Positions 1 to 7,818 of a stretch of 37,287 nt of DNA are shown in pieces. This DNA is from an uncultured Ruminococcus sp. Lineage in GTDB: Bacteria; Bacillota_A; Clostridia; Oscillospirales; Acutalibacteraceae. Under the pieces are notes generated by a model. That model saw only the letters and a list, made by a program, of their open reading frames with translations. It searched no databases and was not told where the DNA came from. Made by a program: the position numbers and the translations under genes. The stretch lies in NCBI GenBank assembly GCA_902798605.1, contig CADBXH010000005.1, positions 1-37,287 on the forward strand, read 5' to 3'. The stretch's first letter is position 1; each line of letters starts with the position of its first letter.

Positions 1-3000
1 AAGCTTCGCTATGAGGTCACGGTCAGTTCCGTACACGGTACGCCGTCCGACATAGACGTTACGGATACCTTTACGTATTCGGGCGGCGGAACAGTAAGCA
101 CGCCGACAGAGATCTCGGTCGTAAAGCATAATGCGGACGGAACCATCGAGACCTCCTCCATCCCCGCACAGGGACATATTGACGCTCTTTCGGCGATCAT
201 ATACGAGATATCGCTCAATCTGCCCCAGCTTGATGATAACGAGTATTATACCCTTGTATATGAATACGGGGTGACCGGTTTGCCGGATCAGAACGCGGCT
301 GTTTCGGCATACAACACGCTTGAAGCCACCTCAACAAACAACCATGACACAACAACGGATCACGCGGATTATTTCATTTATAATAAGCAGCCCCAAAAGG
401 TCGGAAAAGACGGTATTCCTTTCGGCGAATACATTCAGTGGTATATTTCCGTCAACGACCGCGGAAGCGATATTGCCGGAAAAGTCATTTATGACAACGG
501 CTTTGCGGATGCGCAGAATGAAACGATCCTCGGAACCAACGGCATCTTCGTTCAGAGAGGATGGACTGACGCGACGCCCGGCGTAGATTACGAGTTTGTT
601 TACAATAACGATAACAAGATCATCGGCGTTCGCTTCCTTCCGGAGGACGGAAGCGCGACAAACAACAACACCTACCACATTACCTATTATACCCTTCCCG
701 ACGTCAAATACGGCGAGACCGCGATCGTTCATAATGACGCGGAATTCGACGGTGATACCGTATCTTACGACGTTGTTGTTACGGGCGGCGATATTGATAA
801 AACCGCTGACGGAGAACAGAGTCTCGGAAACGATCTGCACGGGATGAACTGGACGATCAACGTTCAGATCCCCGTGGGCGGTATTCAGTCCGGCACATCT
901 TTCTCCGACACGCTGAGCCCCTCCGGGCATTATATGACTCAGGCTCAGTATAACGCGCTTGTTTCTGCGCTTCAAACAGCATGGGGTACGAACGTGTCTG
1001 TTTCGCCTGTGTATACCTCAGGCAATATCACCGGATATACATTTACTGTCGGCACGGCGGGCAACGGATATCTTTTTGATGACGGAATGGTGGAAAATAT
1101 CACCTGGCATTACCAGACCACCGGCGATATGAGCGGCAAGGTCACGGAGTCGTTCGTCAATACGATTTCGGATGGACAAAAGACACTGCCGGTCATCAAC
1201 AATATCAGCCCGAACGTTAAAAAGCTTAATGTGCAAAAGATCAGCGACTGGCAAACGATCTTTTCGGAGGAGCCCCAATCGCTTTCGTTTGATTATGATG
1301 ACGAAGACAAGTCTTTCGTCTGGATCGCACAGGTTACACCAACTCCGGGTTTGCAGCAGTATCGCGTTATCGACACGCTTCCGGAAGGTGTCGAGCTGAT
1401 CGGCGTCAAGGTCATCCCCACTCCTTTGACCGCGTATAATTACGGGATGAATGACTACCCGTATAACTTGCTGACGATAGATGATAACGGTGTGATTTCC
1501 GGAGAGATCGGCAATCTCTGGCAAAGCAAGACAGTGGCGTCCGGACAGCTCTCAACCTCCGCCGAAGGCAGACAGGTCGTTGACATTACGCTGACGGCAA
1601 ACTCACAGAGCTCCGATTTGTTCAACAATACCTTCTATGTGATCTATTACTGTCAGCTCGCTGAGGATGCGTGGCCTCAAAACGGTACAGCTCACCTTGA
1701 ACTCAACAACACAGTAAATGTTAAGACAAACGGCGATGATTACGGCGAGGCGGACAATCAGATCAATATTGACGCGACCAAAAAGGAAAAAATCGTTGAC
1801 AAGACCGGCAACTGGGATAAAAACCTGCATATGCTTAACTATACGGTGGATATCAATCCATCTGCCGAAAACCTTCTCACAGGCGCCGACGGAACGGACG
1901 ATCCCGAATGGCTGACGCTTACGGATGTGCTTACGTATACGGCAAGGCAGGGATCGGGTACCGGAGAGGCTATCCTCAGCCTGAATTCCGTTCAACTCGA
2001 AAAAGAGGAAAACGGCGTTTGGTCCGTGCTGCATAATATACAATGGAGTGCACATACCGAAACCGATTCCACCGATCCGAACGTAAAGCAGGCGTTTATC
2101 GAAATGCAGGTCCCCGACAGCACGCATCTGCGTCTGACTTACAGTTATCAGGTCAACAGTTCTATGAATGGCGGAATTACGCTTGCCAACTCTGCAACGC
2201 TGGAAGGACACGGAGACGAGACCGGAAGTGACAACACTCATATTGAGGCTGAAGACTTTGAAACCTTCGGTGAATCATCGTTCAAGGAATTCTGGCTCAT
2301 AAAAATTGACGAGCAAGACGGAAGACCGCTGCCCGGTGCTGTGTTCACCGTATATACCTGGGATGGCATTAACGGAGAATGGTCTGCGACACCAAAAACA
2401 TACACAACAGACTCCGACGGAAAAATCACAATAAAAGTGAACGATACATACGACAACGGAACAAGAGTATACCAAATGGATACCGCCTATTGTATCATGG
2501 AAACCGCAGCGCCTACCGGGTATATCCTCCCGGATGATCCCCCGCCGTTCTATTTTTGGTTCAGTAAGTATGAATCAGCTCCTCACGCCGCTCCGAATGG
2601 CTTTATGCAGACTGCCGCCGATATTTCAACTTCAAGCTATAGAATCGAAGTGGATAATCAGCGCGATTACGACGCCATTCCTGCGGAACTGACAATAAGC
2701 AAAACCGTTACCGGCTCTATGGGTGACAAAACCAAAGAATTTATGTTTACGCTGACTGTTGAGGGCGCGAATGTTACCGATGAATACGCCTGGACTAAAA
2801 ACGGCGTCCAGCAAGCTGCACCGCTTCACAACCAGTCAACGTTCACCCTAAAGCACGGCGATGTTGTAAAGATAATGCTGCCCATGAACAGGGATATTAC
2901 GATTACAGAAAACAATCTGGATTATTCTGTGAGCATGAAGCTTAATGATACTGCCGCGACTGCGGGTAATACCAAGACATTCAAGCTTTATGATGATGCA

Positions 3001-3162
3001 ACGCTTGACGTAACAAATGATCGTAACACTATCATTCCGACCGGCGTGTTCAACTTGATGAACGTCATACCGTGCGTTATTGTTATGGTTATTTGCCTGC
3101 TTGTTTTTATGGCGATCCTCCTGCTGCGCACCCGTAAAAGAAGATCTGAAGCACGATCCTAA
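1..3162 (+). CDS. Large cell-wall-anchored surface protein (Cna/SpaA-type), 5' end missing
   Basis: The frame is open from base 1 with no start in context (the GTG at 271 is internal), so the N-terminus lies upstream; 1053 residues are visible. The protein is almost certainly extracellular: it is rich in Thr, Asn, Asp and Gly and contains repeated blocks of the form 'LHGMNWTINVQIP' and 'LHMLNYTVDINP' followed by 'DTLS' or 'DVLTYT', which resemble the collagen-binding/isopeptide-forming adhesin fold. A SpaA/CnaB prealbumin-like domain begins near base 2277 and contains the Glu box METAAPTGY. A second beta domain follows (from about 2680). The C-terminus is a sorting signal: IIPTGV at 3031-3048, a hydrophobic segment, then RTRKRR. 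The adjacent sortase B gene starts 13 bp after the stop codon, and its ribosome-binding site overlaps that stop, so the two are cotranscribed. The ligand cannot be inferred. It could be a pilin backbone or a free adhesin. Confidence 0.88.
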   Translation, partial: KLRYEVTVSSVHGTPSDIDVTDTFTYSGGGTVSTPTEISVVKHNADGTIETSSIPAQGHIDALSAIIYEISLNLPQLDDNEYYTLVYEYGVTGLPDQNAAVSAYNTLEATSTNNHDTTTDHADYFIYNKQPQKVGKDGIPFGEYIQWYISVNDRGSDIAGKVIYDNGFADAQNETILGTNGIFVQRGWTDATPGVDYEFVYNNDNKIIGVRFLPEDGSATNNNTYHITYYTLPDVKYGETAIVHNDAEFDGDTVSYDVVVTGGDIDKTADGEQSLGNDLHGMNWTINVQIPVGGIQSGTSFSDTLSPSGHYMTQAQYNALVSALQTAWGTNVSVSPVYTSGNITGYTFTVGTAGNGYLFDDGMVENITWHYQTTGDMSGKVTESFVNTISDGQKTLPVINNISPNVKKLNVQKISDWQTIFSEEPQSLSFDYDDEDKSFVWIAQVTPTPGLQQYRVIDTLPEGVELIGVKVIPTPLTAYNYGMNDYPYNLLTIDDNGVISGEIGNLWQSKTVASGQLSTSAEGRQVVDITLTANSQSSDLFNNTFYVIYYCQLAEDAWPQNGTAHLELNNTVNVKTNGDDYGEADNQINIDATKKEKIVDKTGNWDKNLHMLNYTVDINPSAENLLTGADGTDDPEWLTLTDVLTYTARQGSGTGEAILSLNSVQLEKEENGVWSVLHNIQWSAHTETDSTDPNVKQAFIEMQVPDSTHLRLTYSYQVNSSMNGGITLANSATLEGHGDETGSDNTHIEAEDFETFGESSFKEFWLIKIDEQDGRPLPGAVFTVYTWDGINGEWSATPKTYTTDSDGKITIKVNDTYDNGTRVYQMDTAYCIMETAAPTGYILPDDPPPFYFWFSKYESAPHAAPNGFMQTAADISTSSYRIEVDNQRDYDAIPAELTISKTVTGSMGDKTKEFMFTLTVEGANVTDEYAWTKNGVQQAAPLHNQSTFTLKHGDVVKIMLPMNRDITITENNLDYSVSMKLNDTAATAGNTKTFKLYDDATLDVTNDRNTIIPTGVFNLMNVIPCVIVMVICLLVFMAILLLRTRKRRSEARS

Positions 3163-3175
3163 AGAGGTTTTGCCA

Positions 3176-3970
3176 ATGAAAAAAAACAAAGCCAAAAACA
3201 TCATACTGGTTTTGCTTGCCGTGATTTGCGTTTGCGTGTTGTTGTACTCTCTTTACCATGGGCTGATCATCTACATTCCTCAAAAGCAGGAACAACAGCG
3301 CTTTGACGAGCTTCGGCAAATCGTCGAACAGGAGAGTGAAGAAAAAAGCGATCCGACTCATCCGGCGGAGGCTGAAACCCGATCCGGCTCCGACAAAGAT
3401 GAAAGTCATTCGGCGTTTAACGAATTAGAGACGATCAACGGTGACTACAGGGGTTGGCTGAAGATCGAGGATACTGTCATAGATTATCCTGTTATGAAAT
3501 CGAGCGAGGATGATCCCGAATACTATCTTCACCGCGATTTTGATAAGAACTATTCCTTTTCGGGAACGCCGTTCATCGGCGCCGGCGCGGACGAAAACTC
3601 AGACGCGTTTGTGATATATGCCCATAATATGAACAACGACACGATGTTCGGCACCCTTGATTATTATGCCGATAAGGGATGGGCTGAGCAACATCAGTAT
3701 ATCAGTTTTGACACTGTGGACGAAAACCGTACTTACCGTGTTTTTGCCGCGTTTCAAACCGCGATTGGCAGCGAGAACGAGTTTAAGTACTACGACAAAG
3801 TTGGCGAGCTCAGCGACGAGGAGTATAAGGAGCTTGTCGGGGAGATCAAGGAGGTTTCCGTAATGGATTTAGCTGATTGTCCGACAAAAAAAACGCAGAT
3901 CCTTATGCTCTCGACCTGTAGCTACCACTCTGATAACGGACGCTTCGTCGTTGCCGCGTATCGGGTTTGA
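3176..3970 (+). CDS. srtB: Class B sortase
   Basis: This is a membrane-anchored cysteine transpeptidase that cleaves a sorting motif and attaches the protein to the peptidoglycan cross-bridge or to another pilin. The start at 3176 (264 aa) is chosen because AAAGAGG at 3161-3167 sits 8 nt upstream; longer in-frame starts back to 3080 would overlap the previous gene. An N-terminal membrane segment (about residues 9-29) is followed by a charged linker. The catalytic residues are visible: His150 in YAHNMNNDTMFG, Cys248 in the LSTC motif (family consensus TLxTC), and Arg256 in NGRFVVAAYRV. The spacing and the HNM context fit class B rather than class A or C. Its likely substrate is the surface protein directly upstream, whose signal reads IIPTG rather than NPQTN or canonical LPxTG. 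No convincing terminator follows, only a weak AT-rich stem near 3985-4010. Confidence 0.92.
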   Translation: MKKNKAKNIILVLLAVICVCVLLYSLYHGLIIYIPQKQEQQRFDELRQIVEQESEEKSDPTHPAEAETRSGSDKDESHSAFNELETINGDYRGWLKIEDTVIDYPVMKSSEDDPEYYLHRDFDKNYSFSGTPFIGAGADENSDAFVIYAHNMNNDTMFGTLDYYADKGWAEQHQYISFDTVDENRTYRVFAAFQTAIGSENEFKYYDKVGELSDEEYKELVGEIKEVSVMDLADCPTKKTQILMLSTCSYHSDNGRFVVAAYRV

Positions 3971-4100
3971 AGGTTTCCGTAATGCATAATTGAATTTTAT
4001 TCTCAATTTTATAAATCCTTTTCTTTGTTGGTACAATAAATAGCGTAATCCAGTTGCGACAAACCAAACGATTGAGGATAAACTAAACGATATAATTATA

Positions 4101-4370
4101 TTACAACACAAAAATCCCCGCGTGAGAGGTCAAAATGCGCCTCCCAGCGGGGATTATTGTCTGCCGGTATATCTTAGCAAGAGAGGACATTATCGTGATG
4201 AGCAGCTCGCCTTTGCTGTCGAAGGTGTAGATGTTTTCTTTTTGAAAATAGACCTCGGTGCCGTGCTCTTTGAGTTTTCGAACGGCGGTGAGGCTGTCAA
4301 CGGTGTTGCGTGCAAAACGGCTGACGGATTTAGTGACGATCAACCACCGCTTCACAAAGGAAGTCCTCAC
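4101..4370 (-). pseudogene. Remnant of a serine site-specific recombinase (resolvase domain)
   Basis: On the minus strand the conserved core of a clostridial large serine recombinase is readable: [12 protein letters not shown], then [12 protein letters not shown], then [15 protein letters not shown] (roughly 4343 down to 4176). In intact relatives this block lies within the resolvase N-terminal domain, after the catalytic serine, and is followed by QEES and a recombinase domain. Here homology stops after SSLA and the frame runs into unrelated sequence ending at 4101. The N-terminal portion with the catalytic Ser is also absent. What remains is about 55 codons of a protein normally near 500 residues. 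It cannot be active and marks the decay of an integrated transposon or conjugative element. Confidence 0.8.
4113..4155 (-). terminator. Hairpin with U-tract for the minus strand
   Basis: A nine-base stem, AATCCCCGC (4113-4121) with GCGGGGATT (4147-4155), encloses an inner GAGG/CCTC pairing. Read on the minus strand it is followed by a run of T (complement of the A run at 4111-4114). It fits an intrinsic terminator left over from the recombinase-bearing element, or a stop for minus-strand transcription into srtB. Confidence 0.55.
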
Positions 4371-4383
4371 GCGGACGTTTTCA

Positions 4384-5106
4384 TCACATGATTTGTCGCT
4401 TTCCGCGCGAAATCTGCTGCATGACAGAGAGAATCCGGTTGACCTGTATCAGACGATCGACAAGGAAGCCGTTACCGATACTCTGAAAACTATGCTCGAT
4501 ATTCTCGATAAGGAGGAGCAGGAGATCGAAATCGACGAAACTCACGCCATTCAGATCAAAGAATATCTTGCTATGCTCGACCTGCTGATGGAGGTGGATT
4601 TGCAGTACCTTCCTCATGTCAACCGCTATGACAGAATAACGGTTATCACACAGCCGGGCTTGCGATACGCGCAGGCGACGGCGCTTGTCAACAGTATGCT
4701 GCTTGACGAGCAATTCGGCGTGTTGTCGGCTGTTGAGCGCAGCCGCATTATGGAACGGATCATGAGTGAAATCCAAGGCAGAATGATGGAGGATATCGTC
4801 CTGCTTGAAACCAAGCTTGCCAATCCCGATAAAGATGTCTTTCAGCTGCAATTCGCGGCGAGTGAGTTTGATATGGTCGTTGCCGACCCGAAAGCATTGA
4901 CCTGCGAAATCTTTGAGATTAAGTATAGCAAAGAGATCGTACCTGCACAGTACCGCCACCTGACAGACAAGGAAAAGTGCGCGCAGACAGAGCACCGCTT
5001 CGGAACAATTATCTCCAAAACCGTGATTTATCGCGGAAAAACTACTGATTCAGGAAATGTCCGGTATGTTAATGTGGAAGAGTATTTAAAACGGTTAGGT
5101 GTATGA
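4384..5106 (+). pseudogene. C-terminal fragment of an AAA-type ATPase with DUF4143-like tail
   Basis: About 240 residues in the plus frame resemble the C-terminal half of the large family of bacterial/archaeal ATPases with DUF4143/DUF234-type tails. The block near the end (FEIKYSKEIVPAQYRHL, then a Gly-rich IYRG strand and VNVEEYLKRL) is typical, including the EIK signature of the PD-(D/E)xK-like fold. The N-terminal P-loop ATPase domain (Walker A and B) is missing. The open frame extends upstream to 4258, but that part is the reverse complement of the recombinase remnant and is not genuine N-terminal sequence. No ribosome-binding site precedes 4384. I read it as a gene truncated at its 5' end by insertion or deletion of mobile DNA. 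Homologues have no settled function. Confidence 0.65.
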
Positions 5107-5130
5107 ACGAATAAAACGAACACTCAAGCG

Positions 5131-5281
5131 CTCCCGAGAGCAATGTCGTCAACTTAAGAAATAATCGCATACTTTTCCTTGCCATTGTAGGGGAGCACCC
5201 GCGTGTGCTCCCGAGGGCGTTCAATCATACTTTGATGCGCCCCTACGAAAAACCTTAAGTTGACGACATTGCTCCCGAGAG
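5131..5281. mobile_element. 131-bp MITE-like element with 18-bp TIRs and 10-bp target duplication
   Basis: The element spans 5141-5271. Its ends are perfect inverted repeats, CAATGTCGTCAACTTAAG at 5141-5158 and its exact reverse complement at 5254-5271. Immediately outside lie identical direct repeats CTCCCGAGAG at 5131-5140 and 5272-5281, a convincing target-site duplication. There is no coding capacity. The interior holds a smaller palindrome (GAGCAC...GTGCTC near 5193-5211) and GTAGGGG/CCCCTAC arms. Terminal repeats of about 18 bp with 10-11 bp duplications are seen among IS4-family elements, so a parent IS of that kind is a guess. The insertion separates the ATPase fragment from its probable terminator. 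Confidence 0.75.
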
Positions 5282-5325
5282 GGTGCATCAGGGTGCATTG
5301 TATCAATCATTACAGCCAATGCCAT

Positions 5326-5366
5326 CAAAATCAGGTATACCCTTTGGGTATGCCTGATTTTGCTTT
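5326..5366 (+). terminator. Strong intrinsic terminator hairpin
   Basis: A 17-bp stem closes on a TTT loop: the left arm 5326-5342 (ending GTATACCC) pairs with 5346-5362 (starting GGGTATGCC), with one G-U pair. A short T-rich tail (CTTTTT) follows. Removing the MITE upstream would place this hairpin about 80 bp after the ATPase fragment's stop codon, so it was probably that gene's terminator. It also has an A run on the other side and could act on both strands. Confidence 0.75.
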
Positions 5367-5399
5367 TTACCGCCGCGCCAACAGGGACTCGAAGACGAG

Positions 5400-5445
5400 C
5401 GTGCCGAAGGCAAAAACAGTCACGTGCCGAAGGCAAAAACAGTCA
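5400..5445. repeat. Tandem 23-bp direct repeat (two copies)
   Basis: Two exact, adjacent 23-bp units (5400-5422 and 5423-5445), each beginning CGTGCCGAAGG and ending ACAGTCA, lie directly upstream of the -35 box at 5452. They may be debris of a dispersed repeat or may affect the promoter; sequence alone does not decide. Confidence 0.8.
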
Positions 5446-5451
5446 AAACAC

Positions 5452-5480
5452 TTGACAAATGCCAATGTTTGGAATATAAT
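5452..5480 (+). promoter_or_regulatory. Consensus sigma-A promoter of the gamma-glutamyl-thiol operon
   Basis: TTGACA (5452-5457), a 17-bp spacer, and TATAAT (5475-5480) match the vegetative consensus at every position. Transcription is expected to start near 5487, giving a leader of about 195 nt before the amidotransferase start codon. Such a strong promoter implies that control acts downstream, at an operator or by attenuation. Confidence 0.88.
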
Positions 5481-5485
5481 AAACC

Positions 5486-5507
5486 TACTATGTAGATATG
5501 TATAGTA
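5486..5507. promoter_or_regulatory. Candidate operator palindrome at the transcription start
   Basis: TACTAT (5486-5491) and ATAGTA (5502-5507) form a dyad with a 10-bp gap, overlapping the predicted transcription start. The position suits a repressor. An Rrf2/CymR-type regulator of cysteine metabolism would fit the operon's content, but no regulator gene is present here and the assignment is a guess. Confidence 0.4.
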
Positions 5508-5526
5508 TATTTCGAGGTTGATCGTT

Positions 5527-5670
5527 ATGAAAAAGATTGTCAGTACTGATATGATGATGGGCGGCATCTGTATGATGTCTTGTTTTGTATGTTTAAAAAA
5601 GCCTCGGTCAATCGGAAAAAATGAACCGTTTATTGTACAGAGGCGTGAAAGCGCCTCTTTTTTGATATAG
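5527..5670 (+). CDS. Met/Cys-rich leader peptide (47 aa), putative attenuation ORF
   Basis: An ORF between the promoter and the amidotransferase gene starts at ATG 5527, with GAGG at 5514-5517 as ribosome-binding site. The peptide begins MKKIVSTDMMMGG and continues ICMMSCFVCLKKPR: five internal Met and three Cys fall in residues 9-22. The C-terminal third coincides with a rho-independent terminator (5639-5663), and the stop codon at 5668 is just beyond it and 11 nt before the next start. The location in front of cysteine-ligating enzymes suggests a regulatory leader in which ribosome progress through Cys/Met codons sets readthrough. The CxxxCxxC spacing matches the radical SAM motif but is surely coincidental in so short a peptide. 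Alternatives are an independent small membrane or metal-binding peptide. Confidence 0.55.
   Translation: MKKIVSTDMMMGGICMMSCFVCLKKPRSIGKNEPFIVQRRESASFLI
5639..5663 (+). terminator. Leader terminator/attenuator hairpin
   Basis: AGAGGCG (5639-5645) and CGCCTCT (5652-5658) form a 7-bp GC-rich stem with a 6-nt loop, followed by six T (5658-5663). It lies inside the leader ORF and upstream of the first structural gene, so it should cut most transcripts unless overridden. An upstream GCCTC (5601-5605), just 3' of the last Cys codon, can pair with GAGGC at 5640-5644 and would exclude the terminator stem. Confidence 0.75.
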
Positions 5671-5681
5671 GAGTTTTCTTT

Positions 5682-6455
5682 ATGTGCGAAATATACGGCT
5701 TCTCGGGCAACAGAAGCAGAGAACTTAATAATGATTTGCGTGAGTTTTATTCCCATTCCGATCAACACCCCAATGGGTGGGGACTTGCGCTGTTTGATGA
5801 AGAAAAAACCGAATTACTGAAGGAAGTATACCGCGCTGACAGAAGCGCATTGCTGAAAGAAAAGCTCAACGCTCCAATCAAAGCAAAGACCGCGCTGGCG
5901 CATATCCGTTTGGCGACCATCGGGAATGTGGAGCAGGACAACTGCCACCCCTTTACGGCGACCGACAACAGCGGCAGAACGTGGACGCTGATCCACAACG
6001 GCACGGTCTTTGAAAGCGATAAACTTAACAAATATATCTTTCTGCAAAAGGGCGAGACCGACAGCGAACGGATATTGCTCTATATTGTCGACCGAATCAA
6101 CGAAGCAAGCGCGCTGTTGAGACGCTTCCTGACCGCCGCGGAGCGTTTTGAGATTTTGGATGAGATCGTCCGCGACAGCTCACCGAAAAACAAGCTTAAT
6201 CTATTGATCTATGACGGCGAACTGCTCTATGTACACACCAATTTCCGCGACTCGCTTTATTACCGAAAGGACGAAAGCGGCGTGGCCTTTTCCACTCAGC
6301 CGCTCTCGGAAGGAATATGGGAAAATGTACCGTTTACAACCTTGCTCGGCTATAAAAACGGCGAGCGTTTGTACACGGGAACGCACCACGGAAATGAATA
6401 TTTCTTTGACCCGTCCACATACAAGCCGCTTTATATGGCTTACTCAGGTCTGTAA
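5682..6455 (+). CDS. Class II glutamine amidotransferase (Ntn hydrolase)
   Basis: The 257-aa protein starts MCEIYGFSG, leaving Cys2 as the N-terminal nucleophile of the class II (GATase_4-type) fold after Met removal. Other family blocks are visible: HPNGWGLALF, the Arg-containing strand LAHIRLATIGN, NCHPF and LIHNGTVFESDK. Only the glutaminase domain is present, as in YafJ/EgtC-like proteins; no synthetase or acceptor domain is attached. The start at 5682 follows ATAGGAG at 5666-5672. The gene sits 11 bp ahead of the GCS2-family ligase in one transcript. EgtC in ergothioneine synthesis is an Ntn enzyme that removes a gamma-glutamyl group from a cysteine conjugate, so hydrolysis of a gamma-glutamyl amide is a reasonable inference. 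No EgtB or EgtD is present. Confidence 0.88.
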   Translation: MCEIYGFSGNRSRELNNDLREFYSHSDQHPNGWGLALFDEEKTELLKEVYRADRSALLKEKLNAPIKAKTALAHIRLATIGNVEQDNCHPFTATDNSGRTWTLIHNGTVFESDKLNKYIFLQKGETDSERILLYIVDRINEASALLRRFLTAAERFEILDEIVRDSSPKNKLNLLIYDGELLYVHTNFRDSLYYRKDESGVAFSTQPLSEGIWENVPFTTLLGYKNGERLYTGTHHGNEYFFDPSTYKPLYMAYSGL

Positions 6456-6466
6456 GGAGAATAAAA

Positions 6467-7810
6467 ATGAATGCTCAGAAATTGATATACGACCGCTTTA
6501 TCACGCCGCTGCAAAAACCGCGTGCGAGCTATATCGGAATTGAAATAGAAATGCCGGTCGTGAATTTCAGCGGTGAAAAAACCGACAAGGCAGTGTGTAT
6601 TGAAGCCGTAACAAAGGCGATAAAACACTTTGGCTTTACGCCGCATAAGTTTGACGATGACGGGGTTTGCCACGAAGCCGTATGCGACGATACGGGCGAC
6701 GTTTTCTCTTTTGACTGCTCGTATAACAACTTTGAGATCTCTCTCGGACGTGTGCGCACGCTCCACGAAGCACAGGCGCGATTCAAAGATTATGTCAGCT
6801 TTATCAACGGAGAACTGAGCCGCAGCGAACACACGCTGACGGGCTTGGGAGTAAACCCAAATTACAAAATCAACGATTACAACTTTGTGCCGTCGCCGCG
6901 ATACCGTATGCTGGAAGGGTATCTGAAAAAGTGTAAGATTTGGAACGGTCCGTTTCATCCGTATTTCGGCTACGGTACGTTTTCGAGCGCGTCTCAGGTA
7001 CAGCTTGACGTTACCGAGGAAAATCTTTGTGAGACTATCGAGGCGTTCTCGCTCGTCGAGCCGCTGAAGGCTGTGCTGTTTGCCAATTCCTATCTGCCCG
7101 ATATCCCCGAGCTGCTTTGCGCGAGGGACTATTTTTGGGAGCATAGCCCTCACGGTATCAATCCGAAAAACGTCGGCTTTTTTGAGCCGCTGCCGAAAAC
7201 GGTCGGCGAGGTCACGGAGTATTTGAGCAAGGCGAGTATCTTTTGCGCCGAGCGCGACGGAAAATATCTGTTCTTTTATCCGATACCCTTTGACGAATAC
7301 CTCGGACGCGATTATATCGAGGCAGAGTATTACGACGGGGAATATCACGCCTGTTCCTTTTCGCCGAAAGCGGAGGATATCGCATATCTCAGGACGTACA
7401 AGCAAACCGACCTTACCTCGCGCGGAACATTGGAATTTCGTTCCGCCTGTACCCAGCCGCTCGGCGAAGCGATGACCGTGGCGGCGTTCCACCTCGGTTT
7501 AATGAGTTATACGGAAGAATTGATCTGCTTACTGAAAAGCTCCTTTTTATATCAAGCAAATGAAAAGCCGTCACAGCTGCGTCGGAAAATGAACCGCGCG
7601 GATTTTCTTTCCTTTGTTGACGAAGATGAATTGAAAGCATTGTTAAACGCTGTTTTACAGCTCTGCAATGAGGGCTTGTGTAAGCGCGGCTATTCCGAGG
7701 AAATCTATTTGTCGCCGCTGTTTGAAAGGGCAAGGACTTTGACCTCTCCGTCCGTCCGGTTGCTTCAAAATGAAATTAAAAAAGTGATTTTGGAATACGC
7801 GAAACTGTAG
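6467..7810 (+). CDS. Glutamate-cysteine ligase family 2 (GCS2-like)
   Basis: This is an ATP-dependent carboxylate-amine ligase expected to join the gamma-carboxyl of glutamate to an amine, classically cysteine. The 447-aa protein has the family's opening motif IGIEIEMPVV (residues about 24-33), an acidic strand SASQVQLDV in the middle, and the late block GTLEFRSACTQP, which lines the active site in GCS2 proteins. The start at 6467 follows AAGGAGA (6454-6460), and the gap to the amidotransferase is 11 bp. The next gene is a second, unrelated-looking glutamate-cysteine ligase that is frameshifted, so this copy may now carry the activity. GCS2 members include YbdK- and EgtA-type enzymes, and the amine acceptor cannot be fixed from sequence. 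Confidence 0.82.
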   Translation: MNAQKLIYDRFITPLQKPRASYIGIEIEMPVVNFSGEKTDKAVCIEAVTKAIKHFGFTPHKFDDDGVCHEAVCDDTGDVFSFDCSYNNFEISLGRVRTLHEAQARFKDYVSFINGELSRSEHTLTGLGVNPNYKINDYNFVPSPRYRMLEGYLKKCKIWNGPFHPYFGYGTFSSASQVQLDVTEENLCETIEAFSLVEPLKAVLFANSYLPDIPELLCARDYFWEHSPHGINPKNVGFFEPLPKTVGEVTEYLSKASIFCAERDGKYLFFYPIPFDEYLGRDYIEAEYYDGEYHACSFSPKAEDIAYLRTYKQTDLTSRGTLEFRSACTQPLGEAMTVAAFHLGLMSYTEELICLLKSSFLYQANEKPSQLRRKMNRADFLSFVDEDELKALLNAVLQLCNEGLCKRGYSEEIYLSPLFERARTLTSPSVRLLQNEIKKVILEYAKL

Positions 7811-7818
7811 GTGATATA

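Noticed and set aside
3853..3984. Exact 13-base repeat GGTTTCCGTAATG inside srtB (3853) and just after its stop (3972)
   Set aside because: Some 13-mers are expected to recur by chance in 37 kb, and no wider similarity or duplication surrounds them.
4258..5106. A 282-aa plus-strand ORF as one intact gene
   Set aside because: Its first 42 codons are antisense to the recombinase remnant, and the ATPase homology starts only after that; no ribosome-binding site.
5380..5410. Possible tRNA-like GGGACTCGAA segment
   Set aside because: No cloverleaf can be drawn; it shares blocks with the repeat debris near 9318 and merges into a tandem repeat.
5569..5592. Leader peptide CxxxCxxC read as a radical SAM motif
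   Set aside because: A 47-residue peptide cannot form a radical SAM barrel; the spacing is taken as chance within a Cys/Met-rich leader.
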